Assembly: GCA_021229015.1 (NCBI GenBank)
Contig: CM037788.1
Location: 56,913,525-56,977,524, forward strand
Direction of reading: 5' to 3'
Length of the DNA: 64,000 nucleotides
Origin: Solen grandis
Lineage: Eukaryota; Mollusca; Bivalvia; Adapedonta; Solenidae
This document shows positions 12,655-24,479 of this stretch, piece after piece. The position numbers and the translations under genes were made by a program. A model generated the notes under the pieces. The model searched no databases. It was given only the letters and a program-made list of their open reading frames with translations, and was not told the origin of the DNA. Every line of letters begins with the position of its first letter. Within the stretch, counting starts at the first letter, position 1.

Positions 12655-13010
12655 ATTAATATGCAATAGAGACCAAGTTTCAAAAGGCATAACTATTGCA
12701 AAAATCGCTGAACCCAAAATCCCTGCTTCATGCACATCTACCCATTATAGTTATGACATTGACAAAATTTCATAAAGATCCATTTCGAAACTTAGGAGGA
12801 GTTGTGTTCATAAGGCTGCAATATCAACAAGCTACAGAGACTAAGTTTCAAGGGAAAATCTCTTGCAAAAATCAATGAACAAAACAATTCCTGTTACATG
12901 CACATCAACCCATTATAGTAATGACATTGACCAACTATTGGAAAGATACAGTCAGAAACTTAGGAGGAGTTGCATTCACAAGAAATGGACATTGGGACGG
13001 ACAGACGGAG
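12655..13010 (-). repeat. Tandem repeat, ~167-bp unit, two copies
   Basis: CTTAGGAGGAGTTG occurs at 12,793 and 12,960. On the minus strand the unit (GCAACTCCTCCTAAGTTTCTGA, GGTCAATGTCATTACTATAA, GATGTGCATG, ACTTAGTCTCTGTAG in separate parts) is the same as the 169-bp unit at 62,771-63,640. It ends beside GGACGGACAGACGG, typical of the edges of this repeat. Confidence 0.8.
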
Positions 13011-13775
13011 AAGATCAAGCCAATATATAATTGCCTCAAGCAATGTACAAAAAGGAAAGAAGGACACTGTTTTGGGCTAATTTTTTAGTATTGCATTTTT
13101 GTGCAATTTAGCTCTGTAATAAGGTTCATTTATGTTTGAAATTAATGAAGACTCTTATGTTGTTCCTGTTTTGCTTTTACTCTTATAATTGATTAAAATG
13201 TTTTACATGTTTCAATCGAGCTTGACAACTGCCGGGACTGGCTTCTTCATGTTTCATTCGCAGTGAATAAAAGGTTCAGTTCTCAATGGCGAATACATTT
13301 AGAATGAAATCTAGTAATTGCAGCTGAAAAATGTTTTTCTTTTATATTTTATCATTCAATGTGCAGTAAAAATCAATAACTTTTCTTTTGTTTGCATTTT
13401 TTTTATATTTGATTTTGCAGATCATGCAGTCACACATGAATTAATGATAATTATGGGTTATCTCAAGATCGTTATACTCAATTAAATCATCCCTAGTGCT
13501 GTAATAACTGTTACTTTTTTCATGTATTCTTGTGGTTTTACCTCTTGAATTTGTGTCATTTACGGTAACTGAATATATAAATTTAGTGGGATTAATGGTT
13601 TGATTCAAAATGAAACATAGTAACATTTTAGAATATGTCTGCCTGGTGATTTATTGATTTAACTTAGCTAGTGTGCCTTAAGGTTTTTAAAATACAATTT
13701 TTATAGAAGTTGTTCTCAGTAAGTTTTTTCTTGACATTTAAGGTATTACCTGAAACCAGTGCAGTGGTCAGATCA

Positions 13776-15928
13776 GTTGCGAAGGTTAAGAAGAAGCACA
13801 AGAAGCCCCAGCCTCCTTCGAAAGACAAGAGAATGAGAACAAAACGTGCCTTGTATGATGTTCAAAACAAAAAGGTATCAATACATAAAGCTTCGAAAAG
13901 AACATAACCTTAGTTAACAGAAGAATTTTGAGGGAGACTGCAGTAGATTCTAGGAATTGAACAGCCACAGTATTCTCCAGGAAACGAAAAGGGGATGGGC
14001 CTATGACCTTATGAGTTCTTTTTATCTTTTTCCAGGATATAGCTAGGAAAGAAAAAGGAGAACTCCATTTACCAATGACAGACCTTCCCATGAATGGTAC
14101 AAGAAGTTTATGGATAGAAACAAAGACACTGTTGATTTAAGGAGAGAAGTTTTGCTGAAAGCTTTGTGAAGCAGACTCACTAGTAATGCTTTTAATAAAT
14201 GGTCTAACTTCAGAGATTTCCCAGCAGAAAAAGATCTGCTCAACAAGCTAGAATGAATATGGAATGCTGATGAGACAGTTTTCAAATGGGAGTAAAGCCG
14301 GATATGTAATTAGACCTTCAAGATGAAATTTCCTACATCAGTGTCCTCTACAAAAGCATGTTTGACTGTGATGTTTTTAGCAAGTGCTAGTGGTTCAATG
14401 ATGCCACCATTCTATGTATACACTACTCCACAACCAAAAGGTGTTAATCCATTCAATTGCTCCTTACCAGGTAGATTTGTGGCCTACACGGAAAAGGGTT
14501 GGATGAAGTTAGAAACATTTTAGGAATACCTGGATCACTTTAAACACATATTGTTACAGAAAAGCCAGTAGTGTTGTTGGTAGACTCAGTTGGATCACTC
14601 ATTAATCATACTATATTCATTAAAGCACTGTCAATGGGAATCAAATACAGAATAGTTTCCTAATGCCACTCATCTCATGAAGCCTCTTGACAAGGGTGTG
14701 TTTTTTTCCTATGAAGAAACAATGGTATATGACGTCCAAAAACACAATCAAGAACATGCAGGTATAGTAATAAACAAAATAAACTTTGCAGAGAATTAAA
14801 GGATTGCTTTAACAAATTCTTACAAGCCATGTACTATCAGAATAGCTTCCATTCATCAGGCATCTATCCTATCAATAGTGAAGCCATCTCAGATGACCAA
14901 TTAAAGACAAATTTAACTTTCAGTGGTTCTGATATAGCATCCATCAGCAATGGAACCAGATGAGATACTCAGTACAATCTGATGTAAATGAAAAAATATT
15001 CAAAGCTTACAATAGTGTTGTCAACACCAATTAAACAGAAGTATGAAAACAGGCTGCTAGAGAATTACAATACAAGGCATATCACCGGGTATGATACCTA
15101 TGTACTTTTAAAGTCAAAGATCAAATCAAAAGTAACATCTGATGAAACTTTACCACCTGAAAGCTCAACTGAAAATCAAGATTCAGTGAAAGAATCTAAC
15201 AAAGGAGAAAGTAGGGCCCTACAGCTCCTTGCTGATGTGGCTGTAGCCTAAATCATGATACACCTTGCAAAGAACTTAAAGTCATGTGTCTTCTGTAATG
15301 AAAGAGGCTTTGAAATTACCAAGTGAATTAAGTGAAACGCATAGCAATTTAGATAAACTACCTGACCACGTTACCTCACCCTAGTGTTGAAATTGAAATA
15401 AAACCCTTTATTAATAAAGGAAGTTTGCTGAGAAAAGAAGAAAGCAAATAGCTTTAAATCACTTGACAAACTCTCAATGGAATAAAGGGGTTCGGCAAAT
15501 GCTACAATGCAAAGAAAATCATCGGTAAATGTTGCAGTAAAAGGAGGTCTTCATTAAATGCATCTAAAGGAAAAACAGCAGTAAAATCTACAAAAGGTAA
15601 CCAACAAAGGAGAATTAAACCAAGCATAGAATGAGGATGCAGTATGTGTTGTGTGTGAAATGACATGAACTGAAGATCAGGCACTTATGCTAGGCAACAC
15701 ATGGCTTAGTTTAGTTTAAACATATTTATTAGTCAAATACTATAAAAAAATAATTAACAAATATATACAGAATAGGATTAAATCGAAAGCTAAAAGTTTG
15801 TAGAGATTTTCTCCTCATGGATTGAATTTTTGCAAATGCAAAGCATGTATACATGAAGAATGCATACCAATAGTTTTGAGTATGACAAGACAGGAGAATT
15901 TTGTGTGCCATAACTGCAAAAAAGATGT
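13776..15928 (+). pseudogene. Tigger/Jerky-type (pogo) transposase with C-terminal PHD finger, decayed
   Basis: Fragments in several frames line up in the order of a pogo-superfamily transposase. A psq-like helix-turn-helix (RTKRALYDVQNKKVSIHKAS) lies near 13,839-13,898 and a CENP-B/Tc5-type DNA-binding segment (WYKKFMDRNKDTVDL) near 14,091. The DDE core has its first Asp in WNADET (14,262), then the TTPQPKGVNPFNCSLPGRF region (14,424-14,490), a second Asp in VLLVDSVGS (14,571) and a third in NATHLMKPLDKGV (14,662). A PHD-like finger starts at DAVCVVCEMT (15,637) and resumes at CKCKACIHEECI (15,831), ending CHNCKK. Frameshifts and stops break it throughout, and about 110 bases (15,712-15,825) interrupt the finger. 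All catalytic positions remain visible. It would have moved DNA by cut-and-paste; this copy cannot encode a working enzyme. Confidence 0.8.
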
Positions 15929-15929
15929 C

Positions 15930-16860
15930 TGAAAAGAGCTCATAGAAAGTTGTTCAATTGCAGGTGTATTGAATTAAAAAATAACTTACTTTAAATTTGA
16001 AAAGACACCTGAAGATTACTGTTTCAAATGTAATTACTAATGAGAAATTTAACAAGCCTACTTCAATTGTAAAATGATACTGTACAAGAGATACTGTGTT
16101 ACAAAAGTGTTAATTATTGCAAAGAAATATTCTCTAACATCTGATGTATATTCTATTTTGCATAGATTTGAGCAAGAAGCCATTAATATTATGACTGTTA
16201 TTTTGAAACTCTCAAGTCAAACTTCAAAAACAAAGTTAATATGATGATTATAATAAGATTTTATGATGTTTGGTTTGTAAATTATAAACATGTAATAAAC
16301 ATTCTTCATTTAAAACCTGGTTTTTGTTTATTTAAACATATTTATTTTATTATGATAGCTTTATTATGATGAAATCTTGAAGCATATTTGAACCCCTCTT
16401 CACTCTTGAGTCCACTTCCTGGAACTAACAAGTACTTGTCTCATATTAGGAACATGGTCGCGACTCTAATAGGGTCAATCCACGATCCCTTAGTTCAGAG
16501 GCAGACCCCACCCCCCCCCCCTTTTGGTTACTTAAGTTTTGTTACTTTTTTGCTTTGGTGACACTATAGTAGCAGTCCATCTTAATCTTTTAGAATCTAT
16601 ATGGTATAGGATTATTGTTATGACAGGCTATCTTGCATCAGGTGGCTGGTTAATATTGACATGCACATTTGATTATTAAAGTATATTTTGTTTCTTTAAA
16701 CATTGTCACATGTTCAGAAAAATTTAAGTAGCCTGGCTGGGACTCGAAGCCAGGACCCTGGGAATATTTTTCGCAGCTTTAAAAAAAACTGATATATATA
16801 TATATCCCCTATATATCCCCTATAAGTTCTTTACTCTGGCAAACATTTTTTAATTTTTTT
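15930..16860. other. Intergenic DNA
   Basis: AT-rich flank of the transposase. A C-run lies at 16,508-16,520, and a tRNA-like box B (GGCTTCGAGTCCC on the minus strand) at 16,735-16,755 is too isolated to call a SINE. Confidence 0.45.
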
Positions 16861-16904
16861 TAGGAAAAATGTAGTGGTGGATCTGCGAAACGCATGAAGT
16901 TTTT

Positions 16905-17250
16905 ACCTTTATACAAAATGACTTTGAAGCATTTCAAAGCCTCAGTCCAAGGGATATCACGCCTTTGAATAAGCCCTCAATGACTACACCACCTTCTTTC
17001 CTTAATGTTGAACAGGAGTACACAAATATAAAAGATGTTTGTGCCTGCTTAGTGTGGATTCCAGACATGGATTCTTTTCGCAGGAGAATTGGTATGACAA
17101 GTGATGAAAAAAGACATTTGAAGCAAGAAGATGTGGCTGGTTTGCCAATTGGTCATGCCCCCAGTCGTTTGGGACTTTTTCAGAAATGTCAAAGATAAAG
17201 GTGGCAAGTGCGTTCAAAAGGTGATCTGAACCTGCCTTATTCATTTATTC
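16905..17250 (+). pseudogene. Unidentified coding fragment, ~90 residues
   Basis: A frame from about 16,905 reads through 17,198 (LNKPSMTTPPSFLNVEQ, then DVCACLVWIPDMDSFRRR, then VAGLPIGHAPSRLGLF). Amino-acid composition and lack of low complexity suggest real coding ancestry, and a frameshift near 17,170 is implied because FFRNVKDKGGK continues in another frame. A GHAP-containing segment of this type seems familiar from bivalve mobile-element proteins, but I cannot name the family. The homopolymer-rich zone begins immediately after it. Confidence 0.35.
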
Positions 17251-20200
17251 ATTTTTTTTTTTAATGTCCCGAAGGGAACTATTTCAACCGATTTTAAGGG
17301 GTTTGGCATTTTGGGGTTTTCACCGGTGGATCAATTCCCTTGAATGGGGGGGGTGCTTTTGTTTACTGGTTTACGTCTCTTTTGGGATGAAAGGGTTCAA
17401 TTTATGAAAAAATTCAAAAACACAAAAATTTTTTTTTGGTCTAATATCCGTACGCAAAAAAGAGTTTTGGCCATCCAGAAAAATTGTTGAACTTTTTTTC
17501 ATAAACAGTCCAGAACACAAAAAAAACAACAAATGGGATTTTCCCTCTTTGTTTTTTTTACGGCCCAGAACCACCAATTTTTAAATCTTAGGAAGTTTTT
17601 TTTTGAGCAAATGATTAATTAAATTCGCTCCCGTGAAGTTAAAGTTACAAAGGCAATAAGGAATCAAATGATCCTGTACACATTCGAAATTTTAATGTAC
17701 TTTTTCACTTCACATCTTATATACTATTTAGCCTATCATATTTAATTGCTTAATACATTTTTTTAAATTTTTTACCAAACTATTTTTATGTCAAAGCGAG
17801 CACACTGTTCACAATTGTAATAATCTAGATACTGATAAACTATTTTAACTAACATAACATACTGTATATTGAAAAAATTTGGGCAATTGAAAAATTTTCA
17901 AAGTTGAATTTCAATTTATTCAAAGTCTTATCATGTTAAATGAAAATCTACTAAATTGCAGCAAATGCAAATGATTGTCTTAAATTATAATTTTAAAAAC
18001 TTTCTTACGTTCTTCTTTAAAGGGGAGATCAAAGTTCTTTTTAGAAAACCCTACAGCCTTCATCACATAATACAAAATCAATTGCTTGCGGGGAAAATTT
18101 TATCGCATTAAACCCCTATAAACTGTAAGGCATTCTAAAAATAGGGGCAACATTTTTAAATATAATGAATTAAAAACATACAGCAATTGATATCGAATTT
18201 GGGAGGTTATTTTCACCAGATATTTTAAATTTTTAACTCATCTGAAATATTTTGCGCAGTCTATTGATATTATTCAAAAACGCAAAAAGAACCAAAAAAG
18301 ACATCAATTTCTTCCTGGTTTAATTTTAAAACAGGGGCCCAAAAACATGACTTCAAAAACAAACCCAAATATTGTCGGGCCCCTTCCGCACGTTTCACAA
18401 AAAAGCGTACCGAACAATATTTTTAATCCATTTTTTATTTTTTTAAATTTAGCAAAAATTTTCTTTTTTTTAGAAAAACTTTTAAACCTTGGGGTTTGGT
18501 CCATAGATTAACATTTTCACCCCCCCCCCCCCCCCCACAAACACTTTTTGGTTTGGGCAACCACGTACGCATTATTTTGGGGTAAAAATTTTATTTATTT
18601 CATCCATATTTTTGAAACAAAAAAAGGGAGAACCCAAAAATTTTATAGTTCAATCTGTTTTGCCCTTACGATTAACACAATAAAAAATTTTAAAAAAATT
18701 TTTAAAGGGGACAAACGCCACAACTTAGTACCCCTGAATTGTTTCTTCTTTACTTTTCTATCATAGTCAATAAAATTTTTAACTTTTTTAAAAGTGATAA
18801 ATACCCCTGCTCCCAACCCATCATTCTTTATGTAAACAAGAGACAGGACAGGACCAATATAAATTTCTAATTACCAACTTTTATTTTAAACATGCAAAAA
18901 TCTAAAAGGGCCCCTTTGGGTTTTTTCCTGGCCACGATCTTCTTTAGGGCTTGATGCAAAGTCTGACCACGGGGATTGAACCGTGGCTTGAAACAACACC
19001 CCGACGACCGCACAGGGGTAAAAACCCCGGATTTGGGTCAACCACGAAACCTTTTTGACGTCCACATACCGTATCTAGCTGCCCGGGAATCTCAATTTTT
19101 TTTGGCAGTTTTCTATGGATTTCTGATATTTGTTTTGCACATGCGACAACAGCCAACAAGGGCCGGGGAAACCCCTTCCCAACCACCAGGCAAAATTAAA
19201 TAAAATTGGGAAAATATTTAAAGAAAAAATTTCTTTAAGGTGTTTTATTTATTTTTCTCGCAATTTTTTAGATGTTAGCACTAAGAATCAAAATAACACA
19301 CCCTGCTTTTTTAGGATATAAATTATGGGAAACTAAAATTTCTTAAAAAAAAAGTTTTTTAAATACCCAAAAAACCCTTACAAGAGTGTTTTATGGAAAA
19401 GGGGGGCCCTCTAAGGGGGACGGAAAAAGGATCCCTGTGTGTCACCCTGTTTTCAAATATTTTATCACAAACAATTACGGGATAAAATAATGTTAATCTG
19501 GTGGAAAAAAAAAGGGGCCCAAAAACTCCCTTTTGTCCGACCAAAATTTGGGGCCCCCCCCCCCAAAAAAAAACAAAAAAAAAACAACCTAGCCAATAAA
19601 ATTTTATATACTTTTCTTTTAAGAAATTTTAAGTGAATTTCCTTTATTTTTCCGATTAAAACCCTGATATAAAGGTTTTTTTAGAAAGTAAAAAACAAAC
19701 AAACGCCTTTTTTTTAAATTTTTGCCACTTTAAGTTTTCTTTTTTGGACCACAAAAAGACAAAACATACTTTTTACAAAGCTTTTAACACATGAACTAAA
19801 AAATTTTGGGTTTTTCCCTTAACGTCATACTAAAATAAAAAAAACAAAAAAAAAAAAAAAAAATTTCAAAAAATTAAAAATTTGTGCAACAACGGACCAA
19901 AAACCCCCGAAAAATCCCTTTAAAATTAGATAAATTTTTTAACAACAAAGTCAGAGGAAAACTACATCAGGGTTTCCCTTTAAAATTTATATCATAATTT
20001 TGTTTCCCCAATTTTTTTCTTTTTCATAAAATAAATAACAATTTATCTTTTCATGGGTAACTTTTAAATTCCCCCGTTAAACTTTTTAACAGAGTAAAAA
20101 GGTTGTTTAATCTTTTTCCCTTTCCCCCAAGAAAATTTTGTAAATATTTTATTTCCTAACAAATTTTAGCAAGACCCAAAAATTTTAATTTTCATTTCTT

Positions 20201-22320
20201 AAACATTTTTAATATAATATATAATTTTATTTTTAACTTTTCAAGGGACTTGGAAGTTTAAATTTAAAAAAATGGGATAAGGATTTTTTAATTTTGGGCG
20301 TATTTTTGGGGGAAAACCCAAACCACTGGGCATTTGGGCTGGGTGGAGGGAACACTAAAGTTTGTTTGGGTGTGTGGGTTGATACAACTGTATAGATTTT
20401 TACAGTTTTTGAAAGGGTTAAATCAAATTTAAATCCCTAAACAATGGCTTTTAATTTTAAGTAATCTAACAATAAATCATAAAAAAAACAAACTTTGGGG
20501 CAATTACTCAAAAACATCAACACAATTTTATTTTAAATTTTCAATGGTTTCTTAAATTTACAGAAAAACAAACAAATAAATATCTACCAAAATTTTTTTT
20601 TCTCTTTTTAATAAACCTTTTATGTTTTAAAAAACATTCCCAAATTTTAACATTTTTAAAAAAAATCTTCCCTTTTTACGAACAAAACAAGGGTTTTCAC
20701 TTTGTTTTTTTTCACTTTGAAATACACTTCCAGCTGGAGGTCCGCCAAATATTCAACCCTTTTTCCTGAATGTTTAAAAATCTGATAATTTAAAAAAACT
20801 TTTTTTTACCTGAGTGAAAAACTTAAAAAAAAACAGCAAAACTGTTTTAAAAAAAAAATCAAAACTTCCCTTTTTTCCTTTAAAAGATTGTCAAAATAGA
20901 CCAAAAAGTTTAATTTTTTCCCCAAAAGAAACAAATGTCAAAAAATTAAGGGGGTTTATTTCTTCTTTCTGCCCCACCAGCAAGTCATCAATTTCCTTTA
21001 AGAGTTCAAAATGTCGGGATAATTCCCTTTGGGGTGGGCAAAACAAGTTTTCCCTGTACATCCCTTTAAAAATCACCGTCATCAATAGAAATATGAAAAC
21101 CTCAATATTTCAAACTTTTTTCAAATTTTTCCCGCTTATGCTTCTAAAGTAAAAATACTCTCTTAAACTATTACAAATTTTTTTTTCATCTTCTGCACAA
21201 GGTAAATTAGCAAAAACCCCGATGTCGCGGGCCCCCTTAACTCAAAACTGACCATCCGGCAACATTGTTTTTATATTCCTTCACACCTTTTTGCACAAAT
21301 TGAAACAAAAGGGCCCAAAGGGCCCAATCTCTCCCCAGATACATTTGCTTTTTAAAAAACATTATTTTCTTTGGGTTTCCTACAAATTCATCATAAGGTC
21401 TCATTTATCAGTAATTAACATTATTTTTACAAATTTTGGTATCCCGGCATACGGTACCTTTCCTGAAGCCAAAAGAAAAAAATTCTGGGCCCCTGACTTC
21501 AAAAATAAGATTTTTCAATATAGTATTACTTTTAAAAATTGCAAACCCCTTGGGGGTCCTTTTCAAGCTTCAACCAAATCGAGGTCAAATTTAATATAAA
21601 CTTTTGGGGAAGGGGGGCCCAAGACAATTGCCAAGGGTTTCATCATTTTTTTCCCTTGTTTTTAGAGGGGAGGCATTTTAAACAAACTTTGGGAGCATGT
21701 TTATCACAAAGCCACACTGACATTTTTGCTCTTTGACAACAAACAAAATTTCATACTCCTTTTGGATTTTCCTTTAACGCTCCAAAATTTAATATTTAAC
21801 TCCCAAAATTTTAGGCAAATTTTTTGTATAGGGCGGGGGCTCAAACAGTAAATACAAAACCCAGGAAACTCGGGTACTTACCATTTTTTTGGGTCCAAAG
21901 GGTTTTCAGCATCAGGGGTGAGTCTCGGGTTTTTTGAATTTTCTTGTGCATAGAGCAAAACCCTGCCAAACAACACCAAAACCCCCCTATACCAAATTGG
22001 GGTCCCCGCCCCCAAGGGGTGTTGTGGGGGGCAGGAAAACCCACTGTTAAAATTTAAAAAAAATTTTCAATTTTCATTGGGAACCAAATTTCTGCTTCAT
22101 CTTTTCCATCACATCTGCCTCTTTCATCCTTTAAGGTTTAAAAAATGTAGCATTTAAAGTGAAAAAATTACACAAAGGGGGGTTTTCTTTCAAGACAATT
22201 TATTCTTTTCTTTGGGGGTAGATTGGGTTGGGGTTTTAAGAAATTTTACTTTTTCACCAATTTTTAAAATTCAAATGGGGCTTTTTTTATTTTTTTTTTT
22301 GGAACATGCATGCAAGAAAA
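17250..22320. other. Homopolymer-enriched, low-confidence sequence without recognised genes
   Basis: Runs of four or more identical bases (AAAA, TTTT, GGGG, CCCC) occur far more often than in 1-17,000. No recognisable protein, repeat family or splice-flanked exon was found. A weak tRNA-like box B (GGTTCAATCCC on the minus strand) sits at 18,968-18,982 and may mark a SINE. The pattern looks like base-call or consensus error and not a natural composition shift. Confidence 0.55.
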
Positions 22321-22899
22321 TATATCAAGGCCTTTTATTGTTGATCCTTACCAAAGAACAAATAAATAAAGACATGATTGTGTTTGAAACAAATAATCTC
22401 CAAATGTTAATATTTTTTGAGTAATTAAGCTGGCATAGTTAAACCAGGTCAGAAAGTACAATTAATGTTTTTACTTATGCATGTACAATATAAAGAAATG
22501 TTCCATTCAGCTCTATCTTAAGTCATTAAAATAGTTTAATTCTAATTCATCAGATTCATTTATATCATGAAAATAAAGAAGTGCACTATAATACATATAA
22601 TAAGAGGGTCCAGTGGTAGTCATCAACACTGATTTTAAGACTAAACAATCTTGGGTTGATCCTGAAAGGGGGGCAAAAAATTTTTCAAGCCCTTTCCCCG
22701 GGTCAAATATTTGGGCCAACCCGGGAACTCCTAAAGGGGGGTTACAAAAATTTGAAAAAATGTTTTTCTCAGTTGATGTAAAAGAAATGTCTAAATAAAA
22801 GGTGAAACCCCACATAGTTTTAAAAAGGATTTTAAAGAAACGGAATTTTCTAAAAAAAATCAATAAAACATCTGATATTACACTTAATAAAACGGAAAG

Positions 22900-23890
22900 G
22901 GACAAAAAATTTACTTAATCTTCATTAACCCCAAGTTTTTAAATAGTCCCATAACAATGACGGGAAATTGTCACAAAACCGGGTTTTTTTTTTCCAAAAT
23001 GTTTCTCCCAGTCCCAATTATTTGTATCATTCAAAAAATTTTGTGCCAATTTCTATTAAATCTAAGGGCAAAAAAATAACTAACCAAATACTCCAAAAAA
23101 ATGGTCAAACGAAAAAACCAATCATTACTATATATTTAAAAAATTAAGGGTTAGCTCCCTAAAAAAGGAATTTTTACAAGGGGCCCAAACATGAAACCCA
23201 AAAATTTTAAAAAACCACAGATGGGGGTTTCCTTTTAAACGCTTTCCGCCTAAAATAAATTTGTATGCACCTATAAATTTTTCAAGCCCAATACCTCTTA
23301 TAATGTAGGAGTTAGCTCTGGAAAAGGGAATTTTAAAATAAAAAGGGGCATTTTTTTTTTTCCATCAAAAATGGTCAAAACCAAACACGGGTAATATTCC
23401 CCAGGTGACTTAGTAAAAGGTATTTCCCCTTTAAAGTAGGGGGAAAAAATTTTTAAAGGGAAATGTAGAATTTTGTGCACAAAAGAGTTTTTTCCCCTTT
23501 TTTTTCATCCTTAAGGGCAAAGGGCCATAACTAAATAAAAAATAGTCGACCAAACAAAACCCTGAAAATTTTTGGGCACCAGTAAACATTAATAATGCTT
23601 CTTTTTAAATTTGGGGGCCCAAAATCTGTTAAAAAAGTAGGAGGAGTTCGCACAGAAAAATATTTCCCAATATTCCTATTTGAAAAAATAAAAAAAGGGG
23701 TCATAACTGCATCAAAAATAGTTAAAACCACAAACCCCCTAAACAAAAATGGGGCAAGGCCATTTATGTAATAATGCTTCTGAAAAATTTTTGGGCCAAT
23801 CTGTTGAAAAATGTGGAGGGGTTGCGCACAGAAGAAATTTTTTACTTTACCCACCCACCCCATCCCCGACACCCCCCAAACTAATAACCA
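22900..23890. repeat. Corrupted tandem repeat, ~165-175-bp period
   Basis: Related blocks recur at about 23,144 (GGGTTAGCTCCC), 23,305 (GGAGTTAGCTCTGG), 23,637 (TAGGAGGAGTTCGCACAG) and 23,813 (GGAGGGGTTGCGCACAG), each accompanied by an AAAATGGTCAAA-like motif. The GGAGGAGTTGC-type core resembles the 167-169-bp family at 12.8 and 63 kb, so this is probably a diverged or error-laden array of the same kind. Confidence 0.5.
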
Positions 23891-24479
23891 ATTTCGGAAA
23901 AGGGGGTTTAAAAAAAACTATTCACCAGAGTTTGACCCCAATTTCTGCTTTTCCCCCCCTAATGACAATGCATTAACTGTTAAATCAAAAAACAATCAAT
24001 CAATAAAATCCAATTTTTTTTTATCTGCTGTGGACACCCCCTAAACCCGGGGGTGGGGCCGGGCCCGGCTAGATCGCCGGACACTAAAACCCCACGAAAC
24101 CCTTTCAAGGGTTTCTTTGGTCCAAGAGGTTGCAAGCTTTCAGGTCACCCTTTACACACTCCGAAAATGCCCTTTTTTGGGAACCCCCACTTTTCCGGGG
24201 GCATGGGCCCCTCATGCTAGTAATTTTTGGTTGGGGATGAAAGCTAAAAGAACCATCACAAAAGACCAAAACCAAAACCAATGCCCAAAAGAAGTGTTTC
24301 AGTCACTTCCTGTATCCCTAACACAGAGCTTTTTGATGGGAGACCCCCTCAAGGGGCTTGATCCCACAGATAAACATATCATCGTCTTCATTTCTGAAAA
24401 GTCCTGTAGGTCAGCAACGTTTTTGGGCCCAAAATTTTACTGCCAACAGTAATGCAGAACATACACATGAGTTTTAATA

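Noticed and set aside
22513..22905. Minus-strand 130-residue open frame
   Set aside because: Lies in repeat-like, partly corrupted DNA; hydrophobic/Phe-rich start reflects A/T runs and no family motif is visible.
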